A DNA stretch of 64,000 nucleotides. Origin: Solirubrobacterales bacterium (GTDB lineage Bacteria; Actinomycetota; Thermoleophilia; Solirubrobacterales; Solirubrobacteraceae). Positions 17,077 through 24,510 of the stretch are shown here, one piece after another. The notes below the pieces were generated by a model, which saw nothing but the letters and a program-made list of their open reading frames with translations, had not been told where the DNA came from and searched no databases. How positions within the stretch are numbered: the first letter of the stretch is position 1; each line of letters begins with the position of its first letter. Location of the stretch: the NCBI GenBank assembly GCA_003138355.1, contig PLFX01000045.1, positions 1 to 64,000 of the forward strand, given 5' to 3'. Both the position numbers and the translations under genes were made by a program.

Positions 17077-18831
17077 ATGCGGGAGCTCGCCAACGGTGCC
17101 ATCGCCGACGCGCTCGACGAGCTGGGGGACCTCTACGAACTCGACGGAGCCGTGATTCATCGCGTGCTCGCCTACCGCAACGCGGCGCGAACGATCCGCC
17201 ACGCCCCCGTCGCCGTCGCCAAGCTCGCGCGTGACGGCGAGCTCACCAGCCTGCCTGGCATCGGGGCGACGCTCGAGGGGAAGATCGTGGCGCTGCTCGA
17301 GACCGGTGAGATCCCGGCTGCAACGAAGCTGCGTGCGCGCTACCCGGCGGGCCTGCTCGCGATCACATCGCTGCCGGGCCTCGGAGCGAAGCGAGCGCGA
17401 CGGCTGTTCGACGAGCTCGGCGTCGACTCGCCCGCCGCGCTGCGCGAAGCCGCTGCGGCGGGGCGCGTGCGAACGCTGAAGGGATTCGGCGCCCGCGGCG
17501 AGGAGGCGCTGCTAGCGGCGCTCGACGCCGGAGCGGCCACCGCCCCGCGGCGTCGCCTGCTCCTCGACAGAGCGCTCGAGAACGCCGAGCTCGTCATCAC
17601 CGCGCTGCGCGAGCGCCGACCCGAAGCCCGCGTCGAGCTCGCCGGCTCGGCTCGCCGGCGGGCCGAGACAGTCAAGGACATCGACATCGTCCTCGACGAT
17701 CAAGCGCTGCTGGACGGCGTCGGCTCGCTCGACCAGATCGAGAGCGCGTCGCGAACCGGATCGAGCGCCGCGCGCGGGCGGATGCACAACGGGATCACAG
17801 TGGAGTTCCGCGCCGTGGCGCCCGCGCAGCTCGGGAACCTGCTGCAGCACCTCACCGGCTCGAACGCCCACAACGCCGCGCTGCGCGAGCGCGCCGTTCG
17901 CAGTGCTCTGCACATCTCGGAATACGGCGTGCTCGACGACGCGACGGGCGAGACGCACCATTGCGCCGACGAAGCCTCGGTGTACGCGCTCGCAGGCCTC
18001 GCCTACATCGAGCCAGAGCTGCGCGAGAGCCGCGGCGAGCTGGAAGCAGCCGCCACGGGAGCGCTGCCGCGGCTGATCGAGCGCCGCGACCTTCGCGGCG
18101 ACCTCCACGCGCACACGACCGCCTCGGACGGGCGCGCGAGCATCGAGGAGATGGCGATCGCCGCTCGCGAGCTCGGCTACGAGTACCTCGCGATCACCGA
18201 CCACTCGGCGACCCACGGCTTCGGCGACGCGGTCTCGCCGGCGCAGCTGCGCCGGCAGATCGAGCTGGTGCACGAAGCCAACGCGCGGATCGAAGGGATC
18301 ACGCTGCTCGCCGGCAGCGAGGTTAACATCCTCCCGGACGGCTCGCCCGACTACGAGGACGCGCTGCTCGCCGAGCTCGACTGGGTCATCGCGAGCGTGC
18401 ACACGCTTTTCCGGCTCTCGCGCGATGCGATGACAGAGCGCCTGTGCAGGGCGGCCCGCCATCCACTGATCGACGCAATCGGCCACCCCACAGGGAGGCG
18501 CATCGAGCGGCGCGCGCCCTATGAGATAGACCGGGAGGCGCTCTTTGCCGAGTGCGCGGCGAGCGGAACGATGCTCGAGATCAACTCGAACCCCGACCGC
18601 CGCGACCTGAACGAGGTCGATGCGCGCGCCGCGGCCGCCGCAGGCGTCGCGCTGCTAGTCAACTCCGACGCCCACTCGACGACGGGGTTGAACGCCATCC
18701 GCTTCGGTATCTGGACCGCGCGGCGCGCGTGGCTCAGCGCCGAGAACGTGGCCAATACGCTCGCGTGGGAGCAGCTGCGGGCGCGGCTGAAGCGCTTCCG
18801 AGGAGCGCCGGCAGAACCTCGCGCTCGATGA
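17077..18831 (+). CDS. polX: DNA polymerase X family (PolX) with PHP domain
   Basis: A 584-aa gap-filling polymerase of base-excision repair and end joining. In order: the N-terminal 8-kDa-like domain, helix-hairpin-helix motifs SLPGIGATLEGKI (about 58) and SLPGLGAKRARRL (about 99), and the nucleotidyltransferase block AGSARRRAETVKDIDIV, whose two Asp in DID (about 204-206) bind metal. The C-terminal PHP domain follows, with DLHAHTTASDGR, ITDHS, NSNPDRRD and NSDAH, which gives 3'-5' exonuclease and related activities in bacterial PolX. All expected metal ligands appear to be present. The C-terminus overlaps the convergent glycosyltransferase gene by 98 bp. Confidence 0.93.
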   Translation: MRELANGAIADALDELGDLYELDGAVIHRVLAYRNAARTIRHAPVAVAKLARDGELTSLPGIGATLEGKIVALLETGEIPAATKLRARYPAGLLAITSLPGLGAKRARRLFDELGVDSPAALREAAAAGRVRTLKGFGARGEEALLAALDAGAATAPRRRLLLDRALENAELVITALRERRPEARVELAGSARRRAETVKDIDIVLDDQALLDGVGSLDQIESASRTGSSAARGRMHNGITVEFRAVAPAQLGNLLQHLTGSNAHNAALRERAVRSALHISEYGVLDDATGETHHCADEASVYALAGLAYIEPELRESRGELEAAATGALPRLIERRDLRGDLHAHTTASDGRASIEEMAIAARELGYEYLAITDHSATHGFGDAVSPAQLRRQIELVHEANARIEGITLLAGSEVNILPDGSPDYEDALLAELDWVIASVHTLFRLSRDAMTERLCRAARHPLIDAIGHPTGRRIERRAPYEIDREALFAECAASGTMLEINSNPDRRDLNEVDARAAAAAGVALLVNSDAHSTTGLNAIRFGIWTARRAWLSAENVANTLAWEQLRARLKRFRGAPAEPRAR

Positions 18832-19756
18832 CCTCGTCGACGCGGCGCTGCGCGAAGCGCGCAAGCGCCAGCGCGACCCGCGCGCCGTAATCGCCCCGCG
18901 GATCATCTAGGGCAGCGCGAATCGCGGCGGCGAGATCGTCGGTGACGAGCCGCGGGTCGAGCTCGCGCGCGAGCTCGAGCGCTTCGTAAGGGCCAGACGC
19001 CTGTGTGGTCACCAGCATGCAACCGTCGGCGAGCGCCTCGAGCTGCGCGATTCCATGGTCCTCCCGGCGCGGCGCCGTCAGGTACACGCGAGCCCGCCGC
19101 AGCAGCGATCGGTACTCCGAGTGCGGCAGCAGGCCAACGGAGCGCACGCCCTGACCCGACGGTAGGCGCTCCAGACCGGCGACGACGAGCTCCTCGCCAT
19201 CGCGTCGCGCGCGCTGCCAGGCGGCAAGGATCGCGTCGAGGCCCTTCTTCTTCGGGTCGGCCGCGTAGGTGATCGCCGCGATGTCGCGTTCAGCCTGCGC
19301 CGGCCCTGACGGCTCGATCGCTGGTCCGATGACAACGGTCGGGGTGGCCGTCCGCAGCTTCCCCAGCGACGCCTCGCTCCACGGCAGCAGGAGGCTCGAC
19401 TGCGCGAGCCGCCGGCGCTCGAGTGGCCGCTGCCACCAACCGTCGTGCCCGAGCCTGTTGGCGCGCGCGAGCGCATCGAAGCGGATCGCGCCGCGTCGCG
19501 GCCAGAGCAGGGCCGCAGTGATCGAGGAATAGAGGACGGTGCGTGGCTTGGCCGTGCGCAGCCCCTCGTGCGCAGCTACGCGCGCGGCGCGCGCCCACAG
19601 GTAGTCGGTGAGCATCAGCGTCCTCACCTCCCGCGGCGGCCGGGCCGCGACCAGCGCGACCGCAACGCCCGCCCGCTCGAGGCTCGCCGCGAATTGCGCG
19701 TCGGCCTCGCGCAAACCGGCGGTCGACCCGAGCGATACGAAAAGGACGTCGGCCAA
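18734..19756 (-). CDS. Glycosyltransferase, GT4-like
   Basis: A 340-aa putative glycosyltransferase with a GT-B look: an N-terminal domain beginning VLFVSLGSTAGL, and a C-terminal nucleotide-sugar domain with ITYAADPKKKGLDAILAAW, GLLPHSEYRSLLRRARVYLTAPRREDHGIAQLEALADG and TTQASGPYEALELA. The E(x7)E-type motif supports family 4. The TTG at 19756 lies 2 nt after the stop of the upstream membrane-protein gene, so coupling is likely; a TTG at 19819 would overlap that gene. It is the third gene of an otsB-led operon, so a trehalose- or solute-linked sugar role is possible but unproven. Confidence 0.72.
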   Translation of the reverse strand: MADVLFVSLGSTAGLREADAQFAASLERAGVAVALVAARPPREVRTLMLTDYLWARAARVAAHEGLRTAKPRTVLYSSITAALLWPRRGAIRFDALARANRLGHDGWWQRPLERRRLAQSSLLLPWSEASLGKLRTATPTVVIGPAIEPSGPAQAERDIAAITYAADPKKKGLDAILAAWQRARRDGEELVVAGLERLPSGQGVRSVGLLPHSEYRSLLRRARVYLTAPRREDHGIAQLEALADGCMLVTTQASGPYEALELARELDPRLVTDDLAAAIRAALDDPRGDYGARVALALARFAQRRVDEVIEREVLPALLGSASAAPAAAPTRAYWPRSRR

Positions 19757-19758
19757 GG

Positions 19759-20271
19759 TCAGTACGTCGGGCGGTAGACCTTGAAGCCGGGCGTGCGCGT
19801 CAGGCTGATCGCGCGCCAAAACGGCTTGCGATCGACATAGAAGCGAACTCCGTCGCGCCCCTCGATCGCAAGCACCGCCGCGTACTGGTTACGCCAGGCG
19901 AGTGCCGAGACGATCGTGAAGCCGGCGGCAATGCCTGGAATCTGCGGCGCGAACGATCCGAGCACGCAGGAAACGAGGGTCCCGATCAGCAGCGGCCAAA
20001 GGCGGGTTACCAGGATGAGCGCGGGACGCTGCTCTGGAATCAGGTTGCTCATGCGCGCCCCGGCGAGCAGCCGAGCGATCGCGGGTGAGGCCCGCCCGCG
20101 CCAACCGAGCGCGAGCCCCAGCAAAGCTGCGCCACCCCACCACACGAAGGGAAGCGTGACCGCTCCGGGGTCGTGCTCGGCGGCCCCGCTGAGCACGGTC
20201 ACGACGGCCAGCGTCGTCGCAGCGCCGGCGCACAGCAGAACAGTTGCACGGATGAAGTCGCTAAACGGCAT
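19759..20271 (-). CDS. Conserved-looking membrane protein, function unknown
   Basis: A 170-aa protein with four probable transmembrane segments (about residues 8-28, 40-56, 88-108 and 110-128) and a cytosolic C-terminal region ending PFWRAISLTRTPGFKVYRPTY. I know no function. It sits 2 nt after otsB and 2 nt before a glycosyltransferase, so the three are almost certainly one transcript. Several residues of the C-terminal part are positively charged. Confidence 0.75.
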   Translation of the reverse strand: MPFSDFIRATVLLCAGAATTLAVVTVLSGAAEHDPGAVTLPFVWWGGAALLGLALGWRGRASPAIARLLAGARMSNLIPEQRPALILVTRLWPLLIGTLVSCVLGSFAPQIPGIAAGFTIVSALAWRNQYAAVLAIEGRDGVRFYVDRKPFWRAISLTRTPGFKVYRPTY

Positions 20272-20273
20272 CC

Positions 20274-21065
20274 TCAGCGAAGCAGCTCGCGCAGCAACTC
20301 ACTCACGCCGCTCGTCCCGTCAACGACGACGCTTGCCGCCTCGAGCAGCTCTTCCGGCGCCTCGTCGGACCCGACGGCTACGCAGATCGCGCCCTCACCG
20401 ACAACCGCACGCAAGCCGCGAAATCCGTCGATGTCCGTCCGGTCATCCCCGACGTAAAGTCCCGCTGCCGGGTGGCGCCGGCGCATCAGCAGGGCGACGC
20501 CGCGGCCTTTATCGATCGGGACCGGCGGTCTCACCTCGAGCACCTTGCGCCCGCGTGCCGGCACGAGCCCGGCGGCGCGTGCGTCGACCTCGATCTGCTC
20601 GATCACGGCGAGCGCCGCCTGCTCATCCGGAGCGCCGCGCCAATGGAACGCCACGATCGGTCCCTTGTCCTCCAGCCTGACCCGCGCGCGCTGTGCGGTC
20701 GGTGTGGCCGCTCGGCGGGCGAACTCGGCGACCTCGTTCGCGTGGGCAGCGACGCGCTGGTCGAGGACGACCTGCGCGGACCCGGGAGAAAGCAGCTCGC
20801 AGCCGTGGTTGCCAACGTAGGCGATCGATCCGATCCCGACCATCTGGCGGGCGACGACAGCGGGCCGGCCGCTGACGCACGCGACGATCCCGTAGCGGCG
20901 CGCGAGCGCGATCAGCTGGCGCCTGGTCGGCTCGGGTATCTGCGCGTCGGACGCGTGCCGCACGATCGGGGCGAGTGTGCCGTCGATGTCGAAGAGCAGG
21001 ACGCTGCCCGCCGGATCGGAGCGAAGTGGAGCGAGAAGTTCGCTCAAAGCGAGCTCTGGCGCCAT
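20274..21065 (-). CDS. otsB: Trehalose-6-phosphate phosphatase
   Basis: A 263-aa HAD-family enzyme that releases trehalose from trehalose-6-phosphate. HAD motif I is LLFDIDGTLAP (about 24-34), motif II is CVSGRP, the trehalose-phosphatase hallmark is LEDKGPIVAFHWR (about 131), and motif IV is YVGDDRTDIDGF. No OtsA synthase is in the window. The start ATG 21065 lies 6 nt after CATACT, a plausible -10, so the transcript may be leaderless. It heads an operon with a membrane protein and a glycosyltransferase. Confidence 0.92.
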   Translation of the reverse strand: MAPELALSELLAPLRSDPAGSVLLFDIDGTLAPIVRHASDAQIPEPTRRQLIALARRYGIVACVSGRPAVVARQMVGIGSIAYVGNHGCELLSPGSAQVVLDQRVAAHANEVAEFARRAATPTAQRARVRLEDKGPIVAFHWRGAPDEQAALAVIEQIEVDARAAGLVPARGRKVLEVRPPVPIDKGRGVALLMRRRHPAAGLYVGDDRTDIDGFRGLRAVVGEGAICVAVGSDEAPEELLEAASVVVDGTSGVSELLRELLR

Positions 21066-21113
21066 CGCACCAGTATGAGGGAGGACCTGGTGGGTTGTAG
21101 CGGCGCCGCTAGG

Positions 21114-22424
21114 TCAGCTCGCGCGACGCTGCGGTGGCTCCAGCTCTTGTGCGGAGCGGAGCTGCGCAACGCGCGCGCGTTCGTCGTCATCGTCATCGTC
21201 AGCGGCGATCGCGCGCGTCAGCGTGCGTGGCGCCTCCTCGATACCGACGAGCTCGACCTCGCGCTCGGAGCTGGCCCCCGCTTCCTCGATCCGGCGCAGC
21301 TGCGGCACGACTCGCGACTCGAACGAGCCGACCGCCTCGTTGTACGCGTTCACCGCTGAGCCGAGCTGGCGCCCGACGCGGGCGAGCGGCTCCACGAACC
21401 GCGCGATCCGGCGGTGCAGCTCCCGGCCGGTCTCGGCGATCTCGCGCGCGGATTTCGCGATCTGCTCCTGCTTCCAGCCGTAGTGGACGGCGCGCAGCAG
21501 CGCGATCAGCGTCGTCGGCGTGGCCAGCAGCACGTGCTGCTCGACGCCGTACTCGATCAGTGCCGGGTCCTCGCTGAGCGCCGCGTGATAGATCCCGTCC
21601 GAGGGGACGAACATGACGACCAGCTCGGGAGTCGCGTCGAGCTGCGACTGGTAGGCCTTGGACGCGAGCTTCGCGACGTGGTCGCGGGTCTGACGCGCGT
21701 GTCGAGCCAGCTGCAGGGCGCGCTCGGTCTCGTCGGTCGCTTCGGTCGCCGCGAGATAGGCGTCGAGGGGTACCTTCGCATCGACGACGATGAGCTTGCC
21801 GCCCGGCAGTCGCACGAGGACGTCGGGCCGCAAGCGCCCTTCGTCCGTTACGAGCGTCGTCTGCTCGGTGAAATCGCAGTGGGCGACCATGCCCGCCATC
21901 TCGATCACGTTGCGCAGCTGGATCTCGCCCCATGACCCGCGCGAGTGCGGCCGCTTGAGCGCGCCGACGAGACTGCCCGTCTCGCGCCGCAGCGCCGTCA
22001 AGCCATCGCCCATCTGGCGGAACATCTCTCCGAGCTCGCCGCGCGCCTCGCGACGCTCGCGATCGAGGTTCTCGAGCTCGCTCTCGACCTTGCCGAGCTT
22101 CTCGCGCATCGGCTCCACGAGGCTTCGGAGCTCGAGCGCACGCTTCGCCATCTCGCCGGCCGCGCGCTCGGCGTCGGCGGTGCGCTGCGCTGCGATCTCA
22201 CGGCCGAGGCTGGCGCTGGTCTCGCGCAGCACGTCGCCGGAGATCGCCTTCATCTCGTCGCGCAGCGCGAGCCTGCTCGCCTCGAGCAGGCGGAGCTGGC
22301 TCGCGTGCCCCTCCGCCTCGGCCTTGCGAAGCGCCCGCTCGACGCGCAGTCGCCCAGCCAGCAGCGCGCTCGCTGCGCCGGCGCCGAGGAGGACGCCAAG
22401 GACGAGGGCCGTGATCGTCGTCAT
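21114..22424 (-). CDS. rmuC: RmuC-family DNA recombination protein
   Basis: A 436-aa protein with an N-terminal membrane anchor (residues about 4-24), a long coiled coil (about 30-150), then the RmuC nuclease-like domain: RGSWGEIQLRNVIEMAGM, RPDVLVRLPGGKLIVVDAKVPLDAYL (the D-x-D-x-K of a PD-(D/E)XK fold), and VMFVPSDGIYHAAL. RmuC is a DNA-associated protein that limits inversions at short inverted repeats. The C-terminus has a run of seven acidic residues. The ATG at 22424 opens with a clean signal-anchor. Confidence 0.93.
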   Translation of the reverse strand: MTTITALVLGVLLGAGAASALLAGRLRVERALRKAEAEGHASQLRLLEASRLALRDEMKAISGDVLRETSASLGREIAAQRTADAERAAGEMAKRALELRSLVEPMREKLGKVESELENLDRERREARGELGEMFRQMGDGLTALRRETGSLVGALKRPHSRGSWGEIQLRNVIEMAGMVAHCDFTEQTTLVTDEGRLRPDVLVRLPGGKLIVVDAKVPLDAYLAATEATDETERALQLARHARQTRDHVAKLASKAYQSQLDATPELVVMFVPSDGIYHAALSEDPALIEYGVEQHVLLATPTTLIALLRAVHYGWKQEQIAKSAREIAETGRELHRRIARFVEPLARVGRQLGSAVNAYNEAVGSFESRVVPQLRRIEEAGASSEREVELVGIEEAPRTLTRAIAADDDDDDERARVAQLRSAQELEPPQRRAS

Positions 22425-22509
22425 CGGTGCGGAAGGCTTGACATGGGACAGACGAGTGTCCTACCGCGTTCGGACGGCATGACCGCAAGGTTTCCGCGAG
22501 CATTGAGGC

Positions 22510-22692
22510 GTGTCCGCGCCGGCGCCCTTTTTCTGGATCGACGTCTTCACAGATCGGCCGCTCAGTGGCAACCAGCTCGCCGTCTTCACCCTCGCCGCGC
22601 CACGGATCGCCGATGCACACATGCAGGCGATCGCGCGCGTCGAGGTAGGCGGATCCGCGGTCGTCGTGGGCCGCGGCGAACTGAGCGTCTAG
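22510..22692 (+). pseudogene. PhzF-family remnant with a large internal deletion
   Basis: A 60-aa open frame that reads as the two ends of a PhzF-type isomerase/epimerase joined in frame. Residues 1-42 match the family N-terminus (FFWIDVFTDRPLSGNQLAVF, then MQAIAR). Residues 43-60 match its C-terminal strand pair (VEVGGSAVVVGRGEL). About 220 central residues, including most of the fold, are missing, and the protein should not function as PhzF. A GAGCAT box lies 6 nt before GTG 22510. Its stop overlaps the convergent nuclease gene by 4 bp. Confidence 0.75.
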
Positions 22693-23606
22693 CCGCGACG
22701 GCGCGGTGGAATGCCGTGCTCGAGCGCGCCCTTGACGCTCGCGTCGAGTGCGTTGATGCGGTAGAGCGCCAGCGCCTCAGTGCTCTGGAAGCGCCCGCCC
22801 GGAGCGACCTCCGGGCCGTGATGGCAGAGCACGCAGTGATGGAGCGCGAGCAGCCGGCCGGCCTCCATGAACGAACCGCAGTAGCCGCTGATCAGCTCGA
22901 GGCCAAGGGCGACATGACCGAGGAGGCGACCCTCGTCGGACAGTCCGATCGAGGCGCCGTAGGTGAATTCGCGCGTCTTTCCGAGGTCGTGGACGAGCGC
23001 CGCACATAGCAGGAGGTCGCGGTCCAACCGCGGATGCTGAAGCGCCACTTCTTGAGCGAGCGTGCCGACGGCGACCGTGTGCTCGAGCAAGCCGCCGAGG
23101 TAGGCGTGATGGCCGTCCCGCGTGCACGGGGCACGCCGCCACGCCGCTCGCAGCTGAGCATCCGTCAGCAGTGTCTCGATCAGCCGGCGATAGCCCGGCT
23201 CGAGGACTTCGCGCGCGAGGTGCTCGAGGAACCCGTCGAGCTCGTCGAGGTCGCGGTAGGCCACGGGGAGGAACTGCTGTGCCACCGCGTCGTCGAGCTC
23301 GACCCGCTCGATCCGCTCCAACTCGAGCTGCAACTCGTCACGGAAGCGCGCGGCGCGGCCCGAGACGGCGACGATGTCGCCGCGTTCGAAGCGCCCGGCG
23401 TGCAGGTCGGCATCGCGAAAGATGCGGGCAGGAAGCGTCCCACTGCGGTCGCGCAACTCGAGCGCCAGGTAGGGCGCGCCGCCGCGCGTCAGCATGCGCT
23501 CCTTGCGCGTACACGCGAACACACCGTCGACTGCATCGCCCGCTCGCAGCGTCGCGAGGGGTGCCGCGTCCGGGCTCGAAGGCTCAGCCAAGGTGGAGAA
23601 CGTCAC
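22689..23606 (-). CDS. YhaM-like 3'-5' exonuclease (OB-fold plus HD domain)
   Basis: A 305-aa protein with an N-terminal OB-fold (LATLRAGDAVDGVFACTRKE, LALELRDRSGTLPARIF) and a C-terminal HD phosphohydrolase domain: H in HHAYLGGLLEHTVAV (about 165) and the HD pair in ALVHDLGKTREF (about 195). The arrangement matches YhaM/CBF1-type 3'-5' exoribonucleases. GTG 23606 follows a -10-like TACATC at 8 nt, and the longer frame to 23783 would cross the divergent promoter. A paralogue is at 53973-54992. Confidence 0.85.
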   Translation of the reverse strand: MTFSTLAEPSSPDAAPLATLRAGDAVDGVFACTRKERMLTRGGAPYLALELRDRSGTLPARIFRDADLHAGRFERGDIVAVSGRAARFRDELQLELERIERVELDDAVAQQFLPVAYRDLDELDGFLEHLAREVLEPGYRRLIETLLTDAQLRAAWRRAPCTRDGHHAYLGGLLEHTVAVGTLAQEVALQHPRLDRDLLLCAALVHDLGKTREFTYGASIGLSDEGRLLGHVALGLELISGYCGSFMEAGRLLALHHCVLCHHGPEVAPGGRFQSTEALALYRINALDASVKGALEHGIPPRRRG

Positions 23607-23614
23607 AGCCCCAT

Positions 23615-23624
23615 GATGTACGGT
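23615..23624. promoter_or_regulatory. Overlapping divergent -10 boxes (YhaM-like / PAC2)
   Basis: GATGTACGGT contains TACGGT (23619-23624, plus), 7 nt before ATG 23632, and TACATC (23620-23615, minus), 8 nt before GTG 23606. The two boxes share the central TA. Confidence 0.55.
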
Positions 23625-23631
23625 GAAGCGG

Positions 23632-24504
23632 ATGCAGCCATTGCTCTGGGAGCACCGGCCGGACGGCTTGAGGGCCCCGGCGATGGTGTGCGCGTTCACC
23701 GGCTGGAACGACGCCGGCGACGCCGCCTCGGCTGCCCTCTCCTTCCTCGGGAGCGCGCTGGACGCGACACGCTTCGCGCGCATCGACCCCGAGGAGTTCT
23801 ACGACTTCCAAGCGACTCGACCGAAGGTCACGCACGACGCAGAAGGTCAGCGGGAGATCGTCTGGCCCGCGGTCGAGGTGTTTGCCGCCCGCGTGCCGCG
23901 CGCGCCGCGTGACCTCATCCTGCTCGGCGGGCCGGAGCCTTCGCTGCGTTGGCGCCAGTTCACGCAGCTGGTCGTCGATCTGGCCGAGGCACTTGGCGTG
24001 CAATTGGTCGTCTCGCTCGGCGCGCTGCTCGCAGACGTCCCGCACACGCTGCCCGTGCACGTGAGCGGCAGCGGCAGCGACTCGACGCTCGTCGAGCACC
24101 TCGGGCTGCAACCGACCGGCTATGAGGGACCGACCGGGATCGTCGGCGTGCTGAGCGCCGCCTGCGCCGCCAGCGGCCTGCCGTCCGCGAGCCTCTGGGC
24201 GAGCGTTCCCCATTACGTCGCCGCGTCTCCCAACCCGAAGGCTGCGCTCGCCCTCGTGCGCCGGCTGGAGAGCCTCGTCGGCGTCGCGGTGGACGCGACG
24301 GAGCTCGAGCAGGCCGCGGTCGACTACGAGCGGCAGGTCGCGCTTGCAGTCCAGGCCGACCCGGACGTCCAAGCGTTCGTCGAACGACTCGAGCAGCTCG
24401 CCGAGGACGAACGCTTGATCGAGCCCGAGGACATTCCCTCCGGTGAGCGCCTCGCGAGCGAGTTCCAGCGCTTCCTGCGCCAGCGCGGCAAGAGCGACCA
24501 GTAG
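23632..24504 (+). CDS. PAC2-family protein
   Basis: A 290-aa member of the PAC2 family, named after a eukaryotic proteasome assembly chaperone; the actinobacterial members have no firmly established role. The N-terminal half has CAFTGWNDAGDAASAA and FARIDPEEFYDFQATRP, with ILLGGPEPSLRWRQF and GYEGPTGIVGVL further on, the usual family landmarks. The C-terminal region is helical and charged. The ATG at 23632 is preferred over GTG 23623 because it sits 7 nt after TACGGT. It ends 6 bp before the convergent helicase gene. Confidence 0.88.
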   Translation: MQPLLWEHRPDGLRAPAMVCAFTGWNDAGDAASAALSFLGSALDATRFARIDPEEFYDFQATRPKVTHDAEGQREIVWPAVEVFAARVPRAPRDLILLGGPEPSLRWRQFTQLVVDLAEALGVQLVVSLGALLADVPHTLPVHVSGSGSDSTLVEHLGLQPTGYEGPTGIVGVLSAACAASGLPSASLWASVPHYVAASPNPKAALALVRRLESLVGVAVDATELEQAAVDYERQVALAVQADPDVQAFVERLEQLAEDERLIEPEDIPSGERLASEFQRFLRQRGKSDQ

Positions 24505-24510
24505 CGGCCG

